Assembly: GCA_934358405.1 (NCBI GenBank)
Contig: CAKRKL010000048.1
Coordinates: 1 to 13,379 of the forward strand
Source: an uncultured Blautia sp.
GTDB taxonomy: Bacteria; Bacillota; Clostridia; Lachnospirales; Lachnospiraceae
Length of the DNA: 13,379 nt
Direction of reading: 5' to 3'
Shown here: piece by piece, positions 1 through 7,301 of the stretch
How positions within the stretch are numbered: the first letter of the stretch is position 1
Layout: every line of letters begins with the position of its first letter
Notes under the pieces: model-generated
What the model was told of the DNA's origin: nothing
What the model saw: the letters and a program-made list of their open reading frames with translations, nothing else
Databases searched by the model: none
Translations under genes and position numbers: made by a program

Positions 1-392
1 ATCCGGACAAAATCTCCCACAAATTGTGACGCACATCTTGCAGAAAGCCTTTTTCAAACACGCTCTAGGAGTAACAGATGCCCAGAGGCTGTGCATCGGC
101 TGTCAATAAGTATCGGTCTGAATTCCCTCTCAGTGCCAGTGAAGAAGTATCGTTTTAGCACATTCTCCTTACCAGTAACCAGTGAGTTTGCAATGTATAT
201 TCGTGAGCAGGTCATTTCAGGAGCGCTCTTAACGGAGACGAGATCCACTGTCTACGAAGACTTAACATCGAAGGCTCTCCTGAGATGTTTAGTCGCAGTT
301 GACAGTTAGCTCGGCGAAGTGTTGCGACGACCTGCGATGAATATACATTGCGAACTCACGTCCTGCAAACGATTGCTTCACTAAGTTCCGCC
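1..392. other. Non-coding, structured stretch of unknown nature
   Basis: I see no credible gene here. A plus-strand frame stays open from the window edge to the TAG at 307-309, but its translation (many Ser, Arg and Thr, no motif) resembles no family I know, and it opposes every gene in the window. The stretch is richer in TCG/CGA than the flanking genes and dense in repeats. These are a long imperfect inverted repeat (182-213 with 329-359), an inner pair (217-223 with 277-283), a small hairpin GTCT-ACGA-AGAC at 250-261, an 11-base palindrome CACAAATTGTG at 18-28, and a direct repeat AAGTATCG at 108-115 and 145-152. No terminator with a T-run is visible after the ATPase stop. It could be the end of a mobile element, a dispersed intergenic repeat or a structured RNA. 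Confidence 0.5.
182..359. repeat. Long imperfect inverted repeat (arms 182-213 and 329-359)
   Basis: The left arm (182-213) and the reverse complement of the right arm (329-359) agree at about 28 of 32 aligned positions. They share a perfect 13-base core GCAATGTATATTC, preceded by GTGAGTT and followed by GCAGGTC. About 115 bases separate the arms and contain further smaller inverted repeats. As RNA this would form a long hairpin with a branched head. As DNA it could be a recombinase or transposase recognition pair. No T-run follows on either strand, so it is not an ordinary terminator. Confidence 0.75.
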
Positions 393-1493
393 TCAGCCTC
401 CAAACACCCTTCCGCTCTTTTCTGCCGCCTCAATCAACTGCCCCAGCCGCATATTACAGCTGCCCACAGGCACATCCGTGCAAATAATTCTCTCGCACTG
501 CTCCATCGCATGGAGAGCTTTTTGAAAGGTCTCTTCGGAGATATCCATAAAAGGCTTTTCTGTTATTACATCTGCCGCCAGAAGTCGTGCCAGACGGTAG
601 TCTACATCATTGGTATAAAGAATTCCCGCAACAAACGGCGTATGCTCCTTCTGCAGCTGCCGGAACACAGGAATACCCGTTCCGTTTCCGCAGATCACAA
701 ATGTTTTCGCCTCTCCCTCCGGCTTTGGAAGCTCAATACTTCCAAACAGAGGATCAAAAAAGCCATTGTTAATGTCATACAAATCCCGGATCATATTTTC
801 CTCAAAAATATCCTCCGGCCTTCCGAAATGGGAAATGGTATCTCCTTTTACGCAAATGATCTTATCCGCAATCTTCTGTGCCAGATCGATTTCATGAAGA
901 GACATGATTACTGTAATATGCTTCATTTTTGCCATATCCCGGAGAATGGAAAGCAGATCCAGCTTATGCTTGATATCAAGGAAGGAGGTTGGCTCATCCA
1001 GGATAATAATATCCGGCTCCTGGCAGATGGCACGGGCAAGCAGAACACGCTGCCGCTGTCCGTCACTGATATTGTTAAAATCACGGCCTCCAAGCTCCTG
1101 GGCATGTACTGCACGCATGGCCTCTTCTACCTTTTCCTCATCCTCTCTTGTAAGAAGACCAAGCCGTCCTGTATAAGGATAGCGTCCTGTTGCCACAATA
1201 TCATGGCAGGTCATCAGCTCCGGCTTCATACGCTCTGTGAGAACCACCGCCATACGGGTGGAAAGATCCCTAAAAGAAAAGGAGGTGAGATTCTGGTCGT
1301 CAAAGTAAACCTTTCCGCCAATAATCTGCAGCTGACGGGTGATACTTTTTAAAATTGTAGATTTACCGGAGCCATTTGGTCCGATCAGGGTCACAATTTC
1401 TCCTTTTTTGATGCCAATACAGATATCGTGGATCAGTGCTTTTTTGTTGTATCCTACGGACAGATGGTCCATTTTAAAATAGTAATTTTCCAT
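393..1493 (-). CDS. btuD: ABC transporter ATPase of the cobalamin/iron-siderophore (BtuD/FecE) type, with C-terminal extension
   Basis: This 366-residue cytoplasmic ATPase would power the importer encoded with it. Visible motifs are Walker A GPNGSGKST (38-46), the signature ISDGQ (142-146, in place of LSGGQ), Walker B IIILDEP (162-168), the D-loop SFLD (170-173) and the switch His200. The Q-loop position reads VVLTE, so the usual Gln appears to be Thr86. After about residue 255 comes an extra domain of some 110 residues with a GNGTGIP turn and a nucleotide-fold look. I recall such tails on some Firmicutes ATPases of this family but know no proven function. The gene starts 2 bp after the permease stop and has GAGG about 9 bases before the ATG, so the two are translated together. 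Cobalamin as substrate is inferred from the riboswitch ahead of the operon; the ATPase alone could equally serve siderophores or heme. Confidence 0.87.
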   Translation of the reverse strand: MENYYFKMDHLSVGYNKKALIHDICIGIKKGEIVTLIGPNGSGKSTILKSITRQLQIIGGKVYFDDQNLTSFSFRDLSTRMAVVLTERMKPELMTCHDIVATGRYPYTGRLGLLTREDEEKVEEAMRAVHAQELGGRDFNNISDGQRQRVLLARAICQEPDIIILDEPTSFLDIKHKLDLLSILRDMAKMKHITVIMSLHEIDLAQKIADKIICVKGDTISHFGRPEDIFEENMIRDLYDINNGFFDPLFGSIELPKPEGEAKTFVICGNGTGIPVFRQLQKEHTPFVAGILYTNDVDYRLARLLAADVITEKPFMDISEETFQKALHAMEQCERIICTDVPVGSCNMRLGQLIEAAEKSGRVFGG

Positions 1494-1495
1494 CT

Positions 1496-2548
1496 TTAGT
1501 TTCCTCTCTTTTTACGCAGCATCATAAAAATAACTACCGGTGCACCAAATATGGAGGTGACAGTACTGATATTCAGCTCCAGCGGCGCAAATGCCATTCT
1601 GGCGATCAGGTCACACATCATACAGAAAACAGCTCCTCCAAGAAAGGTTCCCGGGATAATAATAAGTGGTCTTGATGTGTTAAAGCTTCTTTTCATCAGG
1701 AAGGGAACTGCGATTCCAACAAAGGAAATCGGTCCGGCAAAAGCAGTTACAGTTGCAGACAAAATGCTGGAAAGCAGGATCAGGGCAACACGGAAGAAGC
1801 GGATATTTACTCCCATGCTCTGGGCATATGCCTCTCCAAGCTGATAAGCACCTATGGGCTTTGACAGAAGGAAGGTCAGAAGCAAGGTAATTCCGATCAC
1901 CACAAAGGAAATATATACGTTGCTCCAGCTCATACCGGAAAAGCTTCCCTGAGACCAGCCGTGAAGATTGACAATATCAGAATCATCTGCAAAGGTAACT
2001 ACAAAGTCTGTCACTGCAGAGCAAATATAGCCGATCATAATTCCGGCAACCAGAAGGGTAGCCATATGCTTGATCCTTTTTGAAATCAAAAGGATAAATC
2101 CAATTGAAATCAAAGAACCGATAAAGGCTGCAATGATCAGGGTATAAGAAGTAACACTTGCTGCTCTTCCAAGATAATAGATCATGGTAAGAGCTACTAC
2201 CATTTTTGCACCGGAGGAAATACCAAGTACAAATGGTCCGGCAATTGGATTTTCGAAAAAGGTCTGCAGCAAAAAACCGGATAAGGATAAAGCGCCGCCC
2301 AAAATTGCTGCCATCAGGATTCGGGGCAGACGGATCTTCCAGATAATGCTGTATTCTTTTGTATCTGTCACTTTTTTCAAAAGAATGTCTGCGATTTCTG
2401 ACAGGGAAATATGGACATTACCGGTATTGATATTCAGCACGGTGATCACGCAAAATGCCAGGATCAAAAGAATAAACACCAGGGCGTAGCGGGATCTTCT
2501 TTTGAAATTTTCCATATGGAAGCTGGTTCCATCAGGTTGTTTACTCAT
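1496..2548 (-). CDS. btuC: FecCD/BtuC-family ABC transporter permease
   Basis: A 350-residue integral membrane protein of the FecCD family, which forms the translocation channel as a dimer and usually has about ten transmembrane helices. The first helix is at about 20-40. The family segment RLPRILMAAILGGALSLSGF starts at 73 and continues into NPIAGPFVLGISSGA (100-114). The GPISFVG loop follows at about 272-278, and ELNISTVTSIFGAP near 324-337 precedes the last helix. The common GLVVPH after that loop reads GIAVPF here, so the frequent His is absent. The N-terminus is hydrophilic for about 18 residues. I keep the first ATG because GGAG lies about 10 bases upstream; Met12 has no good ribosome binding site. 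It follows the binding-protein gene after 67 bp containing a hairpin and is almost fused to the ATPase gene. Confidence 0.9.
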   Translation of the reverse strand: MSKQPDGTSFHMENFKRRSRYALVFILLILAFCVITVLNINTGNVHISLSEIADILLKKVTDTKEYSIIWKIRLPRILMAAILGGALSLSGFLLQTFFENPIAGPFVLGISSGAKMVVALTMIYYLGRAASVTSYTLIIAAFIGSLISIGFILLISKRIKHMATLLVAGIMIGYICSAVTDFVVTFADDSDIVNLHGWSQGSFSGMSWSNVYISFVVIGITLLLTFLLSKPIGAYQLGEAYAQSMGVNIRFFRVALILLSSILSATVTAFAGPISFVGIAVPFLMKRSFNTSRPLIIIPGTFLGGAVFCMMCDLIARMAFAPLELNISTVTSIFGAPVVIFMMLRKKRGN

Positions 2549-2582
2549 TTTAGGTTTACTCCATTTGTGTTTTATTAAGGGA

Positions 2583-2610
2583 AAGCGGACTACTTTAAAG
2601 AAGTCCGCTT
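2583..2610 (-). other. Intercistronic stem-loop between binding protein and permease genes
   Basis: A perfect 9-bp stem AAGCGGACT / AGTCCGCTT encloses a 10-base loop in the 67-bp gap, 5 bases after the binding-protein stop codon (stop at 2616-2618). On the minus strand the stem is followed by TCCCTTAATAAAA, not a clean T-run. I therefore read it as a weak or partial terminator, or an mRNA-stabilising hairpin, that would give more binding protein than membrane components. Confidence 0.7.
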
Positions 2611-2615
2611 AGAAA

Positions 2616-3809
2616 TCAGTTTAATCTATGCAGGAAGGTCATATCCTCCTCGCTGCCGCCTGTGAACATCAGATTGAAATCATTGATCAGCTCGCCGATG
2701 GTATCCGTGTGCTGATACATGGAATTATCTGTGATCCATACATTGCCATCTTTTACTGCCTTGAAATCTGCCAGAAGACTGTCCTTGGCAAGAAGATCGT
2801 CAAGGCTTTTCACAGAGGCATCAATGCTGGAATTGTAAATAAGATAATCTGCATCAACGGCAGTGTTGTAAAACTCTTCCATTGTAATGGATACGGAGGT
2901 TTTGCCGCTATCGTCCTGAAGGTCAGAAAACGCATTTCGACCGCCTGCAATATCGATCATACTGGAAATGTAATCCTTCGGATTACGTACAACTGGTGCA
3001 CCGCTGGTGTTGATATAGAAAAATGCAACGGTTTTCTCTGTGTTTTTGAAATCCTTTAATTTCTCAATGATCTGTGCCTGGCTGTCAAAGAAGGCATCTG
3101 CCTCCTCTTCCTTATTCATCAATGCACCATAAAGCTTAATCCACTCAGTACGTCCAAGAGGCTGACTCTCATAGCTGGAGCGGTCAATAAGTACAGGAAT
3201 CCCAAGAGTTTCGATCATTTCCTGCACCTTTGGCGCATGGAGGATCATAGTAGATTCAATTGCAAGATCACAATCCTCTCCTACCAGAAGCTCATAATCC
3301 GGTTCATCATATTTGCCTGCGAAGGTCATGTCGCCGGAATTAATGGCATCTGCTGCGGACTGGATATACCAGCCGGAAGCGTCCAGTCCGGATAATTTGA
3401 TGGAACCTACCGCACCGATGGCATCAAACAATGCCATTGGGGAAGTAGCTGCCATGTAGATCGTATCCAGTGGCTGATAAAGTACCTGAATACTGTCATC
3501 CAGGCCATCCGGTGCCTCCATTCCTTCCGGTACTACAAGGTACTGTGCATTATCATGGACATCCAGAAGCTTATAGCCATCATTATAGTAATACACATCA
3601 AAGCATTCTGCAAAGGACAGCTCCATGGTGGACTGGTAAGTAAGTCCCGGAAGGTCTGGTGCTGTATGATCAGAGGAAGTGTCCACGGAAGCATCCGTTT
3701 CAGATACTTCCGTATTTTCTTCTGCCCATACAGGAGCTACTGCTGTAAAAGTCATCACAGCTGCTGCAAAAATGCCAAGAATCCGGTATTTCAGCTTTTT
3801 ATCATACAT
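2616..3809 (-). CDS. Secreted BtuF-like substrate-binding protein of the ABC importer
   Basis: A 397-residue extracellular protein that should bind the ligand (probably a corrinoid) and hand it to the permease. I start it at 3809, where AGGAG sits 7 bases before the ATG and a clean signal peptide follows: MYDKKLKYR, a hydrophobic core, then APVWA with cleavage after about Ala29. A longer open frame to 3920 overlaps the upstream gene and would bury that signal. There is no lipobox Cys, unusual for a Gram-positive binding protein. The mature part has two lobes. The first (about 50-210) contains YLVVPEG, TFAGKYDEPDY and CDLAI; a linking helix TEWIKLYGALM (221-231) leads to the second (about 255-397) with DIAGGRNAF and GNVWIT. 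This is the layout of the periplasmic binding fold of the cobalamin/iron class. The first lobe is clearly homologous to the end of the preceding gene product. Confidence 0.85.
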   Translation of the reverse strand: MYDKKLKYRILGIFAAAVMTFTAVAPVWAEENTEVSETDASVDTSSDHTAPDLPGLTYQSTMELSFAECFDVYYYNDGYKLLDVHDNAQYLVVPEGMEAPDGLDDSIQVLYQPLDTIYMAATSPMALFDAIGAVGSIKLSGLDASGWYIQSAADAINSGDMTFAGKYDEPDYELLVGEDCDLAIESTMILHAPKVQEMIETLGIPVLIDRSSYESQPLGRTEWIKLYGALMNKEEEADAFFDSQAQIIEKLKDFKNTEKTVAFFYINTSGAPVVRNPKDYISSMIDIAGGRNAFSDLQDDSGKTSVSITMEEFYNTAVDADYLIYNSSIDASVKSLDDLLAKDSLLADFKAVKDGNVWITDNSMYQHTDTIGELINDFNLMFTGGSEEDMTFLHRLN

Positions 3810-3825
3810 AGTTTTCTCCTGTGGC

Positions 3826-6800
3826 TTATGCCTCTTCGTCTGTTTCAGTGAAAATTGCCTGGTATGCTTTTGTCCATTCTGCTTTTGCATCCTCATCCTC
3901 TTCGTCTGCAGAGCGGTCAATAATAAACGGAATCTTCAGGGTTGCATACTTTGCTGCCATATCCTTCAGTGCTTCCAGCTTTTCTTCTGTTTCGGTTTCT
4001 TCTGCCGGAAGAATATCGGATGGAAGGATGGCAAGATTGCACTGGCTCTTAACAAGCTCTTTATAATCGGTGTCATCGTATTTGCCTGCAAAGGATACAG
4101 AGCCATCCTCTAATGCTGCAGTGAGGCTGTCAGAGGTTACCTCGTCTTTTTCCAGGCCAAGGCTGGTGATCTTGTCAGTAAGACCAAGCTCATCCAGGAG
4201 GTTAAGGGCGCCCTCAGATGCAACGTAAACGCTTTCAACCGGTTTTTGGATCAGGATTACGTCTTTATCAAGACCTGCAGGGATCACTGCACCTTCCGGC
4301 ACGATCAGGTATTTGACAACATTGCCTGTGTAAAGCTTCTCAGAAGCAGATGCATCTTTATCTTCTGCCGCTGCAACTTCCTTAGAATCTGCAGTTTCCG
4401 GTTTTCTTGCAGTGTCTGCGGTCATGTCAACCTCAAACAGGGTGATGCCTTTTGCATAGTTATACAGTTTAAAGTATTTTGCATGCTCAAGCTTGGTTTC
4501 ATCCTTGTACTCAAGGCCTGTAATCTCCGGTGCACTTTCATCCAGCTTCTTGTTTCCTGTGGAAAGCATACTGTTCTCATCTGCCGGATTTTCCTTGTCT
4601 GTTTTTTTCGGATCGCTTGCACCCTTTAATGCAGCATAAATGGTGTAAGTAATCTCATGGGCCTGAGACATTCTGGTGGTCATACCGATGATGGTATTGT
4701 TCTGGTTTAATGCAATCGGAATAGTAAAGGTGGAGGTACCGCCTCCGCAGGATCCGTAATAGGTGTTGCCGTTTGCCTTTACATATCCGTAATATTCACT
4801 GCTGAATACAATTGTTGCATAGGCTTTTCCGCCGGTTACAGTAATCTTATTACAGGAAATACTTACCTTACCGGTACCGCCTGACCAGGAGAAGCTGTCT
4901 GGTGTGTAGGTTCCGTCTGCCAGTGTGGTGGAGCTGTTTACAGAGGAGGTTCCTCCGCTAAGATCAGAGTCATATTTGGACTCCTTATCCGGTTCCGGAT
5001 TTGGTGTTGGTGTAGCAGTAACAGCTGCTGTTGGAGTTGGTGTAGGAGTACCTGTCAGTTCAACGGATGGTGTCGCAGTCGGTGCCGGAGTTGTGTCTGG
5101 TTTCTGAGTGTCATCCTTGATATCACCGATCTTATTTAAGGTAGCTGACTCAAAGGTCAGGGTTCTGTCATACCAGGTCTGTCTTTTGTGAGAAAATGCA
5201 GCAATTGAAAGTCCCTGATCAAGAGATTCCACCGGAATTTCATAAGTATATTTACCATCAGCATTTACAGTATATGGAATCCATTTGGAGGAATCTGCTT
5301 TTGCTGCCTGCTCACCGGTTCCTGCAAAGAGGTAATCATAGCCTGTGCCGCTTAAGGTAAGAACTGCTGTCATTTTTCCGTTTTTGGAGGTAAGGGTACA
5401 GCCTACTACTCGGAACATGGAGGAGCTGGAAGTTACATCCACATTATAGATTCCGTTCTCACATACACCGGATGGAACCTTAGTTGGCTCCGGTGCAGCT
5501 GTTGGAACAGGGGTTTCGCTTGGCTGCGGAGTCTCGCTTGGACTCGGAGCTTCACTTGGCTGCGGAGCTTCTGTCGGAGCCGGAGTTTCGCTTGGAGTTG
5601 GAGCTTCTGTAGGATCTGGAGTCTCACTTGGATTCGGAGCTTCGCTTGGCTGCGGAGTCTGTGTTGGTACCGGAGTTACCTCTGGCTGCTCACCGTATCC
5701 GGGAACTGCCGGGATTGTAATGGAAAGAATTCCCTTGCTATACCAGTTCTGACTTTTTTTGGAGTGCGGAACTACAGAAACTGTCTGTGTTTCCTTGCTT
5801 GCCGGAATCTCAAAGGTATATGTATAGCCTCCGGCTTCATTCTCAGCACCACGGATTGCCTGCTCTTCTTTGTTGTCGTCACTTGCACTGCCAAAATAGA
5901 TCATATCATAGTTCTGTTTCGCTGTGGAAAGGGTAACTGTATATTTGTCACCGTTTAATTTTACAGTAGAACCGGTGATAACGAACATGGCAAATTCATT
6001 TCCGTCTTCTTTTACCAGCTTAATACCGGCATCCTTAATCTCATTAACTGAGGAGTCCGGTGACTGTGTTGGTTCCGGAGTCAGTGTTGGCTGTGGAGCT
6101 TCTGTTGCTTCCGGAGTCTGGGTTGGTGCCGGAGCTTCTGTGGCCTCCGGAGCCTGGGTTGGAGCCGGGGCTTTCATGCCCGGAACATTCAGCTTCAGAT
6201 CCTGAGTGATGTACCAGGAGTTCTTTTTGGTAGAGTGCGGAACCAGATAAATGGTCTGTGCCTGCTCACTTGCCGGAACCTCAAAAACAAAGGTATATCC
6301 AGTTTCTGTTTCCACTCCCTGGATTGCATTTGCATCCATTTCAGATGTGGCATCTTCTTTATGGCCAATGTAAAGCTTGTTATAGTTTTTTCCGGAGGAG
6401 GTCAGTGTTACTTTGATCTTATCTCCCTTTAATTCAGCAGAAGAGCTTGCGATAAGAAACATTTTGTAGGCAGTATCATCTGCCTTATCAATGGTCATAT
6501 TAGAACCATCTTCCTTCAGATCATCCACCTGTGTGTATGCTTCGACTTCATTGCCTGCAGCAGCTTCTGTCGCCGGAGCCTGTGTAACTGCAACCTCTTC
6601 CTTACTATCTTCAGGCTGTGAGGAGGTTTCTTCCTTTACAGCTTCATCAGCCTGTGTGGCATCCTCTTCTTTTGCAGCTTCATCAGTTTTGGTGGTATCC
6701 TCTTCTTTTGCAGCTTCATCAGTTTTGGCGGCATCCTCTTTTTTTGCAGCTTCATCAGCTTTGGTGGTATCCTCTTCTTTTACAGCTTCATTCGACTGTG

Positions 6801-6978
6801 TGGTGTGATCCTCTTCTTTGGCATCTTCCCCATCAGTCCTTGAAGCTTCTTCTGCTGCCGGAGTTAAGGTGAGCTGTACACCTGCTTCCTTATCTTCTGC
6901 CTGTGTAAGCACTGCAGGAGAAATAGTCATTGCTACAGAAAGAAACAATGCCAGAAAACGTTTTGAATTTCTTTTCAT
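3826..6978 (-). CDS. Large secreted modular protein: acidic repeats, four beta-rich modules, C-terminal half binding-protein lobe
   Basis: A 1050-residue exported protein, first gene behind the cobalamin riboswitch. The start is supported by GAGGG upstream and a signal peptide ending near LTQA (about 27). Residues 45-130 are a Glu/Lys/Ala/Thr repeat of 12 residues. Four modules follow at about 158-267, 313-424, 506-612 and 685-785. The first three share an MF[LVR] start, a GDK/GKM turn, a Tyr-rich strand and an S..K...WY ending; the fourth is more divergent. Proline-rich PxPTEAP-type linkers separate them. Residues 815-1050 match the first lobe of the next gene's binding protein (YLIVPEG, SFAGKYDDTDY, CNLAI, IPFIIDRS, AEWTKAYQAIF) and stop where the second lobe would begin. 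No LPXTG or membrane anchor is visible. The operon and riboswitch suggest corrinoid capture at the cell surface. I have no name for it, and ligand binding by the modules is inference. Confidence 0.88.
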   Translation of the reverse strand: MKRNSKRFLALFLSVAMTISPAVLTQAEDKEAGVQLTLTPAAEEASRTDGEDAKEEDHTTQSNEAVKEEDTTKADEAAKKEDAAKTDEAAKEEDTTKTDEAAKEEDATQADEAVKEETSSQPEDSKEEVAVTQAPATEAAAGNEVEAYTQVDDLKEDGSNMTIDKADDTAYKMFLIASSSAELKGDKIKVTLTSSGKNYNKLYIGHKEDATSEMDANAIQGVETETGYTFVFEVPASEQAQTIYLVPHSTKKNSWYITQDLKLNVPGMKAPAPTQAPEATEAPAPTQTPEATEAPQPTLTPEPTQSPDSSVNEIKDAGIKLVKEDGNEFAMFVITGSTVKLNGDKYTVTLSTAKQNYDMIYFGSASDDNKEEQAIRGAENEAGGYTYTFEIPASKETQTVSVVPHSKKSQNWYSKGILSITIPAVPGYGEQPEVTPVPTQTPQPSEAPNPSETPDPTEAPTPSETPAPTEAPQPSEAPSPSETPQPSETPVPTAAPEPTKVPSGVCENGIYNVDVTSSSSMFRVVGCTLTSKNGKMTAVLTLSGTGYDYLFAGTGEQAAKADSSKWIPYTVNADGKYTYEIPVESLDQGLSIAAFSHKRQTWYDRTLTFESATLNKIGDIKDDTQKPDTTPAPTATPSVELTGTPTPTPTAAVTATPTPNPEPDKESKYDSDLSGGTSSVNSSTTLADGTYTPDSFSWSGGTGKVSISCNKITVTGGKAYATIVFSSEYYGYVKANGNTYYGSCGGGTSTFTIPIALNQNNTIIGMTTRMSQAHEITYTIYAALKGASDPKKTDKENPADENSMLSTGNKKLDESAPEITGLEYKDETKLEHAKYFKLYNYAKGITLFEVDMTADTARKPETADSKEVAAAEDKDASASEKLYTGNVVKYLIVPEGAVIPAGLDKDVILIQKPVESVYVASEGALNLLDELGLTDKITSLGLEKDEVTSDSLTAALEDGSVSFAGKYDDTDYKELVKSQCNLAILPSDILPAEETETEEKLEALKDMAAKYATLKIPFIIDRSADEEDEDAKAEWTKAYQAIFTETDEEA
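4987..5100 (-). repeat. Third Pro/Thr-rich linker-coding segment
   Basis: Codes for residues about 627-664 of the large secreted protein, with PTPTPT and TATPTPNPEP runs. It separates the third and fourth modules. The repeats are short and impure. Confidence 0.7.
5473..5688 (-). repeat. Proline-rich tandem repeat, second linker of the large secreted protein
   Basis: Codes for residues about 431-502, a run of P-x-P-[ST]-E-[AT] units with an 18-base period that varies slightly between copies. It joins the second and third modules. Such extended linkers commonly act as flexible stalks spanning the cell wall. The repeated DNA makes copy number prone to change by slippage. Confidence 0.85.
6058..6171 (-). 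repeat. First Pro/Thr/Glu-rich linker repeat
   Basis: Codes for residues about 270-307, with repeated PTQAPEATEAP-like units between the first and second modules. It is similar in composition to the longer linker at 5473-5688. Confidence 0.75.
6625..6813 (-). repeat. 36-bp tandem repeat coding an acidic 12-residue unit
   Basis: About five copies of a 36-base unit coding for EEDTTK[TA]DEAAK-like residues (about 56-118 of the large protein). The central copies are nearly identical in DNA, which points to recent tandem duplication. The peptide is highly charged and probably helical or disordered, forming a spacer between the signal peptide and the first module. Confidence 0.87.
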
Positions 6979-7011
6979 TACTTTCCCTCGATTCTTTTAT
7001 GTTTGAATTTA

Positions 7012-7051
7012 TGAATAAATAAAAAATGCCCGCTCCCCTGGGGGAACAGGC
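7012..7051 (-). terminator. Intrinsic terminator of the cobalamin riboswitch
   Basis: On the minus strand a GC-rich hairpin (7028-7051; arms GCCTGTTCCC and GGGAGCGGGC, with two G-T pairs) is followed by ATTTTTTATTT. It lies after the aptamer and about 34 bases before the start codon of the large secreted protein. This is the classic place for a riboswitch expression platform that stops transcription when ligand is bound. Confidence 0.88.
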
Positions 7052-7117
7052 ACAAGAAATCTGATATATTACGCAATTGGAATATACTATTCATGAGAAT
7101 GAAGTGCTTTCCTCGGA

Positions 7118-7285
7118 AGCTTTCATTTACGAATTCAGCAGGTTTCCTGGCTTCAGATCATCACGGAACCTGACCTTCTCAGCAATTACTGCCAATGGCA
7201 TAACCAGATTCCATTCCCTGTGTACAGTGACCGGATCGCTCAGGATTTGCACCTGATTCCCTATGTAAAGGCACTGAAAACGGAT
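7118..7285 (-). promoter_or_regulatory. Cobalamin (B12) riboswitch aptamer
   Basis: Read on the minus strand, the leader contains the two hallmark blocks of cobalamin riboswitches. The 5' block (7223-7261) reads GGGAATCAGGTGCAAATCC, then GAGCGATCCGGTCACTGTA. The 3' B12-box-like block (7134-7154) reads GAAGCCAGGAAACCTGCTGAA, with GATGATC just before it. A closing P1 helix is plausible between TTTAC near 7266-7270 and GTAAA near 7125-7130. The exact ends are approximate. It lies between its own promoter and a terminator, so it most likely turns the downstream uptake genes off when adenosylcobalamin or a related cobalamin is abundant. This is the main evidence that the transporter handles corrinoids and not iron siderophores. 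Confidence 0.93.
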
Positions 7286-7301
7286 TTATTCAATTCATCT
7301 C

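Noticed and set aside
54..248. Minus-strand 64-codon open frame
   Set aside because: GTG start without a clear ribosome site, no recognisable features, and it overlaps the repeats.
91..309. Plus-strand open frame in the left-edge stretch (open from base 1)
   Set aside because: It has no motif, no convincing ribosome site, runs against all neighbours and crosses an arm of the inverted repeat. A fragment of an unknown gene cannot be fully excluded.
348..1352. Long plus-strand open frame of 334 codons
   Set aside because: It lies antisense to the ATPase gene, whose motifs are unmistakable. Its translation is rich in Cys, His, Arg and Ile and has no family features, typical of a mirror frame.
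3810..3920. Longer start for the binding protein
   Set aside because: It would overlap the upstream gene and place 37 basic residues ahead of a clean signal peptide. The start at 3809 has a proper AGGAG site.
5473..5688. CRISPR array
   Set aside because: The repeats are short, in frame with a secreted protein and code for Pro/Ser/Glu units. There are no unique spacers.
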